Notes under the pieces: model-generated
What the model saw: only the letters and a program-made list of their open reading frames with translations
Told to the model about the DNA's origin: nothing
The model's database searches: none
Shown here: piece by piece, positions 7,867 to 16,039 of the stretch
How positions within the stretch are numbered: the first letter of the stretch is position 1
Layout of the letters: every line of letters begins with the position of its first letter
Assembly: GCA_003140075.1 (NCBI GenBank)
Contig: PLIO01000070.1
Coordinates: 77,363 to 141,362, forward strand
Reading direction: 5' to 3'
Length of the DNA: 64,000 nt
DNA from: Acidobacteriaceae bacterium
Lineage (GTDB): Bacteria > Acidobacteriota > Terriglobia > Terriglobales > Acidobacteriaceae
Position numbers and translations under genes: made by a program

Positions 7867-9138
7867 AGAGAGACCATCGCCATTCACGCCGGCTACGACG
7901 GCGACTCCGCAACCAAGGCCGTGGCGGTTCCCATCTATCAGACCGTGGCGTTTGAGTTCGATAGCGCGGAACATGGCGCGGCCTTATTCAATCTGGAAGT
8001 CCAGGGGAACATCTACACCCGGATCGGCAACCCCACCAATACGGTTCTGGAAAAACGCGTGGCGGCGCTCGAAGGCGGAGTGGATGCGCTCAGCGTAAGT
8101 TCCGGAATGGCCGCCATCGAGTACTCGCTGATCAACATTGCCGAATCCGGCAACAACGTCATTTCCACTCCGCAGCTCTACGGCGCTACCTACACTTTGC
8201 TGGCGCACATCTTTCCCAAGCGTGGAATTGAGGGACGATTCGCAAAGACGGACCATCCCGACGACATTGAGAAGCTGATCGACAAAGACACACGAGCCGT
8301 TTATTGCGAGAGCGTCGGCAATCCCGCCGGCAACGTCGCCGATATCGAGGGCCTGGCCCGGGTCGCGCATAAACACGGCGTTCCTCTGGTCGTCGACAAC
8401 ACGGTCGCGACGCCGATTCTGTTGCGGCCGATCGAATACGGCGCCGACGTGGTGGTGCATTCCATGACGAAATTCATGGGAGGACACGGCACAACGCTGG
8501 GCGGAATGATTGTGGATAGCGGAAAGTTTCCCTGGCGGCAATATCCCGAAAAGTTTTACATGCTGAACCAGCCGGAGATCGCCTATCACGGCGTGGTGTA
8601 CGTCGACCACTTTGGCGACGCCGCTTATGTCGCGCGTTGCCGCACGGTTTGCCAGCGCAACACGGGCGCAACATTATCTCCCTTCAACGGCTTTCTGCTG
8701 CTGCAGGGAGTGGAGACCATGGCCTTGCGCGTCGAGCGTCACGTGGAGAACGCCCGCAAAGTTGCGGAATTTCTGCGCGGCCATCGCATGGTCGAGTGGG
8801 TCAATTACGCCGGATTCCCCGACAACCCGCTGTATCCCATGGCGCAACGGTATCTGGGCTCGCAGCGCTGCTCTCTGCTGACCTTTGGAGTGAAAGGCGG
8901 CTTCGCGGCAGGAACGAAGTGTTTCAACGCTCTGAGCCTGTTCAAACGAATGGTCAACATGGGCGACGCCAAGTCGCTGGCGTGTCATCCCGCATCCACC
9001 ACCCACCGGCAGCTGACGCCGGAAGAACAACTGAAAGTCGGAGTGAGCCCGGAGATGATTCGGCTGAGCGTGGGCATCGAGCACATCGACGACATTCTTG
9101 CAGACCTCTCCCAGGCGTTAGACAAAGCAACAACATGA
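7861..9138 (+). CDS. metY: O-acetylhomoserine sulfhydrylase (MetY-type)
   Basis: The protein has 425 residues and belongs to the Cys/Met-metabolism PLP family. The PLP lysine is Lys204 in HSMTKFMGGHG, and the long form with IVDSGKFPW after it is typical of MetY rather than MetB. It makes homocysteine directly from an acylated homoserine and sulfide. The next gene, metA, would supply the acylated homoserine, so the pair forms a short methionine route. Its stop overlaps a small ATG frame (9135-9206) that leads into metA. No SAM riboswitch is visible in the 45 bp upstream. Confidence 0.87.
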   Translation: MKRETIAIHAGYDGDSATKAVAVPIYQTVAFEFDSAEHGAALFNLEVQGNIYTRIGNPTNTVLEKRVAALEGGVDALSVSSGMAAIEYSLINIAESGNNVISTPQLYGATYTLLAHIFPKRGIEGRFAKTDHPDDIEKLIDKDTRAVYCESVGNPAGNVADIEGLARVAHKHGVPLVVDNTVATPILLRPIEYGADVVVHSMTKFMGGHGTTLGGMIVDSGKFPWRQYPEKFYMLNQPEIAYHGVVYVDHFGDAAYVARCRTVCQRNTGATLSPFNGFLLLQGVETMALRVERHVENARKVAEFLRGHRMVEWVNYAGFPDNPLYPMAQRYLGSQRCSLLTFGVKGGFAAGTKCFNALSLFKRMVNMGDAKSLACHPASTTHRQLTPEEQLKVGVSPEMIRLSVGIEHIDDILADLSQALDKATT

Positions 9139-9193
9139 GATTCGCGAACATCACCGCGAACATCGCCGCGATTATCGATTTAGGAGGTGCGTC

Positions 9194-10267
9194 ATGGCGC
9201 TCTTAATGGATGGAGGCCGGATTCCGCCGCGCTGGCTGGAGAAGAAGCCGGTGCGTCCCGCGAGGTCGCAGGACCGCTACGACTCCGGGGCGGAGTGCGT
9301 CGAGATTGCCCTCATCAACAACATGCCGGACGCGGCTCTGGAAGATACCGAGATGCAGTTCATGGAACTGCTCGACGCAGCTTCCGGCGAGATTCCCGTG
9401 CGGCTGAAGCTTTACTCGCTGCCCAACGTTCCCCGCAGCGACCGGGGGCAGCAGCATTTGGGCAGTTTCTACCTCGAGGTCGACCGCCTTTGGGACAGCC
9501 AGTGCGACGCCGTGATTATGACGGGCACCGAACCTCGCCAGCCCGATTTGCGGCAGGAGCCATACTGGCCGGCTCTGACCGATGTTCTCGACTGGGCCGA
9601 GGGCAATACGGCTTCGACGATTCTGTCATGTTTGGCGGCGCACGCCAGCGTTCTCCACAGCGACGGCATTCCGCGGCACCCCCTCCCCGACAAACAATTC
9701 GGCGTATTTGAGTCGCAGAGAGTTCTTGACCACGAACTCACTCGGCATGCCGGGCGGCCGATGGGGTTTCCGCATTCGCGATGGAACGAGGTCCGCGAAG
9801 ACGCGCTGCTTTCTTGTGGCTATGATGTTCTGACCAAATCGTCGCAAGCCGGCGTCGATTTATTTGTGAAGCAAAAAAAGAAGAGCCTGTTCGTGTATTT
9901 CCAGGGTCATCCCGAGTACGGAGTGCGGACTCTGTTGAAGGAATATCGCAGAGACATAAAAAGATTTCTCCGGCGGGAGCGGGAAACCTATCCCACGATG
10001 CCGCAGGGGTACTTCGACGCCGCAGCAACCCAACTTCTCATCGAGTTCCAGGAAACTGCCGGTGCTCACCGCCGGGAAGAACAACTCGTATTCTTCCCCG
10101 AGGCCGTTGTGGCCGGGTCATTGCAAAACACGTGGCAATCGTCGGCGACATGCGTGTACCGCAACTGGCTGCAGTATGTTTTGACGAAGAAGGCGGAGAC
10201 TTCGGTATTTGCGGCAATGGCGGCATCCTACGCCAGAGTCCCGCGCAAACGCTCGGCGGTTTCGTAG
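9194..10267 (+). CDS. metA: Homoserine O-acyltransferase (MetA family)
   Basis: The protein has 357 residues. The MetA signature is present: IALINNMPDAALEDTE near residue 36, IMTGTEPRQ near 108, the nucleophile Cys146 in LSCLAAHAS, FPHSRWNEV, and FQGHPEYG carrying the second His and Glu. The enzyme activates homoserine by O-succinylation or O-acetylation; which one cannot be decided here, since MetA homologues do either. The ATG has a strong ribosome site, TAGGAGGTG at 9181-9189. It lies 55 bp after metY. The protein is longer than E. coli MetA by about 45 residues at the C-terminus. Confidence 0.85.
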   Translation: MALLMDGGRIPPRWLEKKPVRPARSQDRYDSGAECVEIALINNMPDAALEDTEMQFMELLDAASGEIPVRLKLYSLPNVPRSDRGQQHLGSFYLEVDRLWDSQCDAVIMTGTEPRQPDLRQEPYWPALTDVLDWAEGNTASTILSCLAAHASVLHSDGIPRHPLPDKQFGVFESQRVLDHELTRHAGRPMGFPHSRWNEVREDALLSCGYDVLTKSSQAGVDLFVKQKKKSLFVYFQGHPEYGVRTLLKEYRRDIKRFLRRERETYPTMPQGYFDAAATQLLIEFQETAGAHRREEQLVFFPEAVVAGSLQNTWQSSATCVYRNWLQYVLTKKAETSVFAAMAASYARVPRKRSAVS

Positions 10268-10305
10268 TCGAAGCACGATTCACGCCCCACGCCCCACCAC
10301 AAGAA

Positions 10306-11898
10306 ATGATCTCTTCCGCACCCAGCGTTGAAAGTCAGGCATCCGAAATCCTGAAGACGCTTCCCGCCCGCATCAGCGACATCGTCGCTCCGTGGGCCGA
10401 GAGGTCGCCCGATCGCCCTGCTTTGGTCGAGACGTCCGGGATGTGGACCTATCGGCAATTGTCAGCGGCAGTCTCTAAAACTCAGGCATGGCTTGGCAAG
10501 TTGGGTGTCCGTCCCGGCGATCGCGTGATGATCGTGGGGGAGAATTGCCGCGAGTTCGTAGCAACTCTGTTGGCCTCGGCTGCCGTCGACGCATGGCCCG
10601 TGCTGGTGAATGCGCGCCTGTCTGCGCGCGAGATCGACCAGATCCGGGATCACTGCGGCGCTCGCCGCGTGTTCTACACCACGAGCGTGTCGCCGCACGC
10701 AATAGACCACGCCAAGCGCCACAGCGCGGCGCTTGAAGAAGTCGAAGGCCTGGGGTCGATCGGCATCGGGGCTTCGAACAACAGCGTTGCGCCGGAGCCG
10801 ATAAACAATAATGAAGATGCGGACATTGCCGACCGCGTCGCGGCCCTGATCTACACTTCCGGCACCACCGGTCTTCCCAAGGGCGTCATGCTGAGCCATC
10901 GCAACCTGCTATTTCTCGCGGCGGGAGCGGCAAAGATTCGATCGCTGACGCCGGACGACCGGCTGTACGGCATTCTGCCGATGTCTCATGCGGTAGGCCT
11001 CTCCGTGGTTTTGCTGGGTTCGTTGCTTAGCGGCGCATCGCTTTACCTGTCGCCGCGCTTCGATCCCATGACCGCTCGCGTGACGATCGAAAAAGAGCGA
11101 ATGACCGTGTTGCTGGGCGCTCCGGCTACGTTTACCCAATTTCTGCAATACGCAAAGTTGCGAGGCATCGCATCGCTGAGGTTTCCCGACCTCCGAATCA
11201 TTTCTTCCTCCGGAGCACAGCTCCATCCTTCCACCAAGTCAGCCATCGAGAAACTTTTCGGCATGCCGCTGCACAACGGGTATGGCGTGACCGAATGCTC
11301 TCCCACGATCGCGCAGACCAGAGTTGAATCTCCCCGTAGCGATACTTCGATCGGACCGCCGTTCCCGGGGGTTGAAATCAAATTAGTTGGCCGGGATCGG
11401 ATGCCGGTGGCCGAGGGAGAAGCCGGCGAACTATGGGTGCGCGGACCCAACATCATGAAGGGTTATTATCGCGCTCCTGAAGAGACCGCCTCCGCTGTCG
11501 ATGCGGAAGGCTGGTTTAACACGCGCGACCTGGCCCGGCTGGAAGACAGAAATCTTTTCATCGTGGGACGAACAAAAGATCTGATCGTTCACCATGGCTT
11601 CAACGTCTACCCCGCCGAAGTCGAGGCGGTGCTGAATGCTCACCCTGCGGTCGTGCAGTCCGCGGTGATTGGCCGCTCGGTCGAAGGAGACGAGGAAGTT
11701 GTCGCCTTCGTTCAGCCCGTGCCGGACTTGCCTTTGACGGTCGCGGACCTTGCGGAATATGCCGCGCAGCATCTTGCTTCGTACAAACGCCCGGCGCAAA
11801 TTCTTCTGGTTCCTACCATGCCGCTAACTCCGACCGGAAAAGCCGTCAAGGCTGAGCTCGCCAAGATGGTCGAACATCCCGCCGCGTTGACCCGGTAA
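10306..11898 (+). CDS. AMP-dependent acyl-CoA/acyl-ACP ligase
   Basis: The protein has 530 residues of the ANL adenylating superfamily. The P-loop is IYTSGTTGLPKG near residue 182, the YGVTECSP motif is near 325, the hinge is GRTKDLIV, and the catalytic lysine is Lys512 in TPTGKAVK. It activates a carboxylic acid as acyl-AMP and passes it to CoA or a carrier protein. A lone carrier protein lies at 6014 and a carrier-thioesterase at 17584. The ATG at 10306 is used because the frame upstream (to 10132) only overlaps metA. It follows metA after 38 bp and may be co-transcribed. Confidence 0.83.
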   Translation: MISSAPSVESQASEILKTLPARISDIVAPWAERSPDRPALVETSGMWTYRQLSAAVSKTQAWLGKLGVRPGDRVMIVGENCREFVATLLASAAVDAWPVLVNARLSAREIDQIRDHCGARRVFYTTSVSPHAIDHAKRHSAALEEVEGLGSIGIGASNNSVAPEPINNNEDADIADRVAALIYTSGTTGLPKGVMLSHRNLLFLAAGAAKIRSLTPDDRLYGILPMSHAVGLSVVLLGSLLSGASLYLSPRFDPMTARVTIEKERMTVLLGAPATFTQFLQYAKLRGIASLRFPDLRIISSSGAQLHPSTKSAIEKLFGMPLHNGYGVTECSPTIAQTRVESPRSDTSIGPPFPGVEIKLVGRDRMPVAEGEAGELWVRGPNIMKGYYRAPEETASAVDAEGWFNTRDLARLEDRNLFIVGRTKDLIVHHGFNVYPAEVEAVLNAHPAVVQSAVIGRSVEGDEEVVAFVQPVPDLPLTVADLAEYAAQHLASYKRPAQILLVPTMPLTPTGKAVKAELAKMVEHPAALTR

Positions 11899-11907
11899 AC
11901 TACCTAC

Positions 11908-12012
11908 CTAAAGCGACACTTCGATCAGGCTCGGATCCTCGCTTTCCAATCCTTCCCGCAAGTCCTTCGCAAATCTTTCAAACGAAATCACGCGCGCCCC
12001 TGGCACGCCCGT
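11908..12012 (-). pseudogene. 3' relic of a ThDP-dependent (acetolactate synthase-like) gene
   Basis: Read on the - strand this stretch encodes 34 residues and a stop, starting at VPGARVISFERFAKDLR and ending in LIEVSL. They align without gaps with the last residues of the intact ThDP enzyme at 16040-17587 (VPGARVNSLDEFAKAL ... LIEVPL). Upstream of position 12012 the similarity stops and the frame closes at 12028-12030. There is no room for the rest of the gene, since the SDR gene ends at 12048. This is a truncated remnant of a paralogue, left by deletion or rearrangement. Confidence 0.8.
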
Positions 12013-12047
12013 ACTATTTTCTGGGAGCTATAGCAAAAAATGCGCCA

Positions 12048-12824
12048 CTAGCCCGCAGAGTGGGGCCCTGCCAGGAAGCCGCCGTCGAGAACCAGGGACT
12101 GCCCCGTCATGAAAGAGGCGCGGTCCGAGCACATCCATAACACGGCCTCGGCGATTTCCGCCGGTCTTCCCAAACGGCCGACGGGATGGAGACCAACAAC
12201 GGATTTACAGACCGCCGGAGCGCCGAAGAGACGCTCGCCCATCGGCGTTTCGATCACGCCGGGACACACCGCGTTGATCCGAATCCCGCTCTTGGCGTTT
12301 TCCAGCGCGGCGGTTTTCGTCAACCCGATCACTCCATGTTTGCTCGCGCTGTACGCTCCTGCCCCAACCGACCCGATCAAGCCCGTAACGGACGCCATGT
12401 TCACGATGGCTCCGCCGCCACCCTGCTTGATCATCCGCCGAATTTCGTACTTCAGGCAGAGCCATACGCCCTTGAGATTGATGGCGATGGTGCGATCCCA
12501 GTCTTCTTCGGATTGTCTGACGATTGGGACCCAAGCACCTTCGGTCCCCGCGTTATTGAAGGCGATATCCAAGCGGCCAAATTTCTCGACCGTCTTCTGG
12601 ATGAGCGCATCGACTTCGGAGCCTTTCGACACATCGGTTTTCACAAACAGGCTATCGCCGCCTTCCGCACGGATCAGTTCGATGGTCTCCTGACCCTCGG
12701 CTTCGCGCCGGCCTGCAACCACTACCTTGGCTCCCGCCTTAGCGAAAAGTAACGCGGTGTGCCGGCCAATCCCGGACGTGCCGCCCGTCACGAGCCCAAC
12801 TTTTCCTTCCAACTCCCTGGTCAT
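12048..12824 (-). CDS. Short-chain dehydrogenase/reductase
   Basis: The protein has 258 residues of the classical SDR family. The cofactor site is TGGTSGIG near residue 14, followed by FNNAGTEG near 90, the catalytic Ser in MASVTGLIG, and Tyr-x3-Lys in YSASKHG near 156. The C-terminal FMTGQSLVLDGG is typical. It oxidises or reduces an alcohol/ketone with NAD(P)H. The ATG at 12824 has AGGAG six bases upstream. The frame continues to 13055 but would overlap the divergent lipocalin-like gene. It stands alone, divergent from that gene, with 163 bp between them. Confidence 0.88.
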   Translation of the reverse strand: MTRELEGKVGLVTGGTSGIGRHTALLFAKAGAKVVVAGRREAEGQETIELIRAEGGDSLFVKTDVSKGSEVDALIQKTVEKFGRLDIAFNNAGTEGAWVPIVRQSEEDWDRTIAINLKGVWLCLKYEIRRMIKQGGGGAIVNMASVTGLIGSVGAGAYSASKHGVIGLTKTAALENAKSGIRINAVCPGVIETPMGERLFGAPAVCKSVVGLHPVGRLGRPAEIAEAVLWMCSDRASFMTGQSLVLDGGFLAGPHSAG

Positions 12825-12987
12825 AGTTCTCCTGCGCGCATCGGACCTCTCAAGATAGAACCGAGAGTGTAGGCTGGGCGCGAAGCTTCCGTCAAACGAG
12901 ATATGTTCAAATACATTCGTTGAGCGTCCCTGGGAGCGTCGAGCCTGTTTTTCGAGTGGCGGATATGGAATTCTAAGGAGAATCAGG

Positions 12988-13458
12988 ATGAAAACTGCAA
13001 TTCTAACGACGGGCGAACTTGTTGGCACTTGGAAGCTGGTGTCCGCCTCGAGCACATCGTCATCGGGAGATCGAGACGAAACTCCCTATGGTCCCACGCC
13101 TGTAGGTCTTCTCACCTATACGGAGGATGGCAGAGTAAGCGCCATGATCAGTCACGGGGGGCGAAAACCGCTCTCTGTCGGTGGAGGATCGCTGGAGGAA
13201 CAGTCCGAAGCGTTTAAAACATTTCTTGCCTATGGGGGACGGTACACACTCAGCGGTGACAAGGTGACGCATCACGTCGAAATCGCCTCGATCCAGAACT
13301 ACGTAGATAGGGACCTGGTCCGCAACGTCAAATTCCAGGGTGATCAAATCACGTTGGTTACCCCACCAACGCGAGTGAACGGAAAAATCCAGACGGTCGA
13401 ATTGATTTGGCAGCGTCTAGCGGCCCGGCTCCTGAAACGCGCTTTCTCACCGTGCTAA
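12988..13458 (+). CDS. Lipocalin-like domain protein
   Basis: The protein has 156 residues. It opens with LVGTWKLVSAS after ten residues and continues with TYTEDGRVSAMI, YGGRYTL and VKFQGDQITL, the pattern of the Lipocalin_5 family of small beta-barrel proteins. No signal peptide is present, so it is probably cytoplasmic. These proteins are often found in secondary-metabolite loci and may bind or isomerise small hydrophobic ligands. AAGGAG lies about eight bases before the ATG. It is followed by the P450 on the same strand after 71 bp. Confidence 0.75.
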   Translation: MKTAILTTGELVGTWKLVSASSTSSSGDRDETPYGPTPVGLLTYTEDGRVSAMISHGGRKPLSVGGGSLEEQSEAFKTFLAYGGRYTLSGDKVTHHVEIASIQNYVDRDLVRNVKFQGDQITLVTPPTRVNGKIQTVELIWQRLAARLLKRAFSPC

Positions 13459-13529
13459 GCTCGACATCAGTAAGGTAGCGGCTTCTGTGTGACTGGAATT
13501 TCTGATTTCGCCAACAGGGAAGGTTGTCC

Positions 13530-14750
13530 ATGGTTGACGCTCCGGGCAGAAAAGTAGTTTTCAGCGACGAGGTTCTGCAGGATCCGTATCCCACGTACGC
13601 CCGCTTGCACGAAGAAGGTCCGCTGCATTTCTTGGATGTCGGCAAATGGGCGGTATGGTCGATTTTCAGTCACGCCGAGTGCTCCTCGATCGCGAAAGAC
13701 CCCCGGTTATCGGCAAAACGCGCGCAGCAGATGTTATTGCCGCTGCCCATCAGCCGCCAGGCTGAGTTCAGCGAACTCGCGCGCATGCTGGGCTTGTGGC
13801 TGATTTTCATGGACGCGCCGCAACACACGCGGTTACGCAAACTCCTCAACAAAGGATTTTCGCCGGCGGCGATTGAAGGCTTGCGCCCGCGAGTCGAAGC
13901 CATGGTTGACCTGATGCTGAAGCCGCTGCAGCGTGGTTCGGAAGCTGACCTCATGAGCGAATTCGCAAACCCCATGCCGGTGCGCATCATTCTGGAAATG
14001 CTGGGAATACCGCAGGAGTTGCGCGACATGTTCGTTAATTGGTCGCGGGACATCGCGGTGTTTCGGGGCAGTCCGGATCGCACGGTGGAGCAGGCGCAAG
14101 CGGCGCAAGATGCGCTCATTGGGTTAACCGATTTTTTTCGCAAGACCGTGGCGGAACGAAGGCGCAATAAAGGGAACGACCTGATCAGCCTTCTCATCGA
14201 CATCGAGGATGAAGGCGAAGTGCTGACCGAAGAGGAGTTATACGCGCAGTGTATCGCGCTGCTTTTCGCCGGGCACGAGACCACTCGAAACCTGATCGGC
14301 AACGGAATGTACACGCTCCTGAAGCACCCGGAAGAAACTGCGGAATTACGGGAAAAACCGGAGATGATCCGCACCGCCGTGGAGGAGCTGTTGCGTTACG
14401 AAAGTCCCGTGCAATTAACGGCGCGCGTGCTCAAGGAAGAGATCGAGGTTTGCGGCCGGCGCATACCGAAGAAGTGGTCGATCCTGTGCATGCTTGGTGC
14501 GGCGAACCGTGATCCAAAAAAATTCAAGGATCCCAATCGGTTAGACCTGAAAAGGCTGAACAACGAACACCTGGCTTTCAGCGCGGGCCCGCATTTTTGT
14601 ATTGGAGCGCAGCTCGCGCGGTTGGAGGGGCAGATCGCGCTCTTGAATCTGGTGCAGCGCTTCCCGGCGATGAAGCTGGCCGGCCCGCGGCCGGAGTGGG
14701 CTTCTACATTTGGATTCAGGGGCCTGAAAAGTCTTCCCGTGATTCTGTGA
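13530..14750 (+). CDS. Cytochrome P450
   Basis: The protein has 406 residues, a usual length for a soluble bacterial P450. The I-helix shows FAGHETTRN, the K-helix EELLRYESP with the ExxR pair, and the heme loop FSAGPHFCIGAQLARLE with the iron ligand Cys357. It would hydroxylate or epoxidise a hydrophobic substrate using an external ferredoxin system that is not encoded nearby. The ATG at 13530 is preferred; an in-frame TTG two codons earlier is possible. Its closest look is to the CYP107-like group of secondary-metabolite enzymes. The substrate is unknown. Confidence 0.9.
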   Translation: MVDAPGRKVVFSDEVLQDPYPTYARLHEEGPLHFLDVGKWAVWSIFSHAECSSIAKDPRLSAKRAQQMLLPLPISRQAEFSELARMLGLWLIFMDAPQHTRLRKLLNKGFSPAAIEGLRPRVEAMVDLMLKPLQRGSEADLMSEFANPMPVRIILEMLGIPQELRDMFVNWSRDIAVFRGSPDRTVEQAQAAQDALIGLTDFFRKTVAERRRNKGNDLISLLIDIEDEGEVLTEEELYAQCIALLFAGHETTRNLIGNGMYTLLKHPEETAELREKPEMIRTAVEELLRYESPVQLTARVLKEEIEVCGRRIPKKWSILCMLGAANRDPKKFKDPNRLDLKRLNNEHLAFSAGPHFCIGAQLARLEGQIALLNLVQRFPAMKLAGPRPEWASTFGFRGLKSLPVIL

Positions 14751-14827
14751 AAAGCCTTTGTTCCAGCGGTTCGCGAAAGAGCTTCTCGGCATGATCACCG
14801 CCGTGCAGTGTTAGTGTTTTATCAGCC

Positions 14828-16030
14828 ATGAAGATCATGACGGTGGTAGGGGCTAGGCCGAATTTTATGAAGGCCGCCCCGGTTGTGTTCGCGATCCACG
14901 ATCACAACTCCGGAGTTGCGACTCAATCTCCGGACGACGCTTCCGGAATAATCAAGCATGTGCTTGTCCACACCGGGCAACATTACGATGAAGCCTTGTC
15001 GGGATCGTTCTTCTTGGATCTCGGCCTTCCCCGCCCTGATGTCCATCTGGAGGTCGGCTCCGGGTCGCACGCCGTGCAGACGGCGGAGATCATGCGGCGA
15101 TTCGAGGAAGTTCTTCTTGCGGAAAAGCCTGATGTGGTTGTCGTTTTCGGAGATGTGAACTCCACCGTCGCGTGCGCCCTCGTGGCCTCGAAGATCGCGC
15201 TGGACGCAAGCGGAACGCGTCCCTTGATCGCCCACATTGAAGCCGGACTGCGCTCCTTCGACGCTTCGATGCCGGAAGAGATTAATCGCGTCATCACGGA
15301 TCATCTCTCCGATCTGCTATTTATAACCGAAGAAAGCGGGATCCAGAATCTGTGCCGGGAGGGAATCGCGCCGGAAAAGATTCATTTCGTGGGCAACACG
15401 ATGATTGACTCGCTTCTGGCTTCGGTGGAAAAAGCCGAAAAATCTGCCGTTCTCGATCGATTCGGCCTCCGAAGTAGTTCCGATGCATCCCCAGGCAATA
15501 TTCGCCGCTACGCTCTTCTGACTTTGCACCGGCCATCGAACGTGGACAAGCAAAAAACTTTTCTAAATATTCTGGAGGGGCTGGAGGAACTGGCGAGTTC
15601 CTATCCCATTCTTTTTTCCGCACACCCAAGGACGCGGAAGCGGATCGCGGAATTCGGCCTGGAGCGTTTCTTTCGGGCGAGCAGCGAAGCGGGGATTCGC
15701 CTGCTCGATCCTCTGGGATACCTCGACTTTCTCTGCCTAATGAAACACGCTGCGCTCGTGGTCACGGACTCGGGGGGAATTCAGGAAGAGACCACATGTC
15801 TGGGCGTGCCGTGCGTTACCGTCCGCGAGAACACCGAAAGGCCGGTAACCGTAACGTCTGGCACCAACATCATCGCCGGGACTAGCCAGGAAAAAATCCG
15901 GAGAGCGGTGAAAGAACAGTTGAGTCAGCGTAAACAGGCGCGGAGCCCGGAGAAATGGGACGGTAAGGCTGCAGGCCGCATCGTAGAGGCGATTGTGCGC
16001 GAGTTCGCGCAAAGGAAAATAGATCTCTGA
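14828..16030 (+). CDS. wecB: UDP-N-acetylglucosamine 2-epimerase (non-hydrolysing)
   Basis: The protein has 400 residues. Family motifs are GARPNFMKAAPV at the N-terminus, HTGQHYD near 49, HIEAGLRSFD near 137, PEEINRVITDHLSD, and VTDSGGIQEE near 315. It converts UDP-GlcNAc to UDP-ManNAc for polysaccharide synthesis. A short extra loop of about a dozen residues sits between the first helix and the VHTGQH strand (residues 25-42). It lies apart from both polysaccharide loci, between the P450 and a convergent ThDP enzyme, whose stop is only nine bases away. Confidence 0.87.
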   Translation: MKIMTVVGARPNFMKAAPVVFAIHDHNSGVATQSPDDASGIIKHVLVHTGQHYDEALSGSFFLDLGLPRPDVHLEVGSGSHAVQTAEIMRRFEEVLLAEKPDVVVVFGDVNSTVACALVASKIALDASGTRPLIAHIEAGLRSFDASMPEEINRVITDHLSDLLFITEESGIQNLCREGIAPEKIHFVGNTMIDSLLASVEKAEKSAVLDRFGLRSSSDASPGNIRRYALLTLHRPSNVDKQKTFLNILEGLEELASSYPILFSAHPRTRKRIAEFGLERFFRASSEAGIRLLDPLGYLDFLCLMKHAALVVTDSGGIQEETTCLGVPCVTVRENTERPVTVTSGTNIIAGTSQEKIRRAVKEQLSQRKQARSPEKWDGKAAGRIVEAIVREFAQRKIDL

Positions 16031-16039
16031 CGGGCTTTG

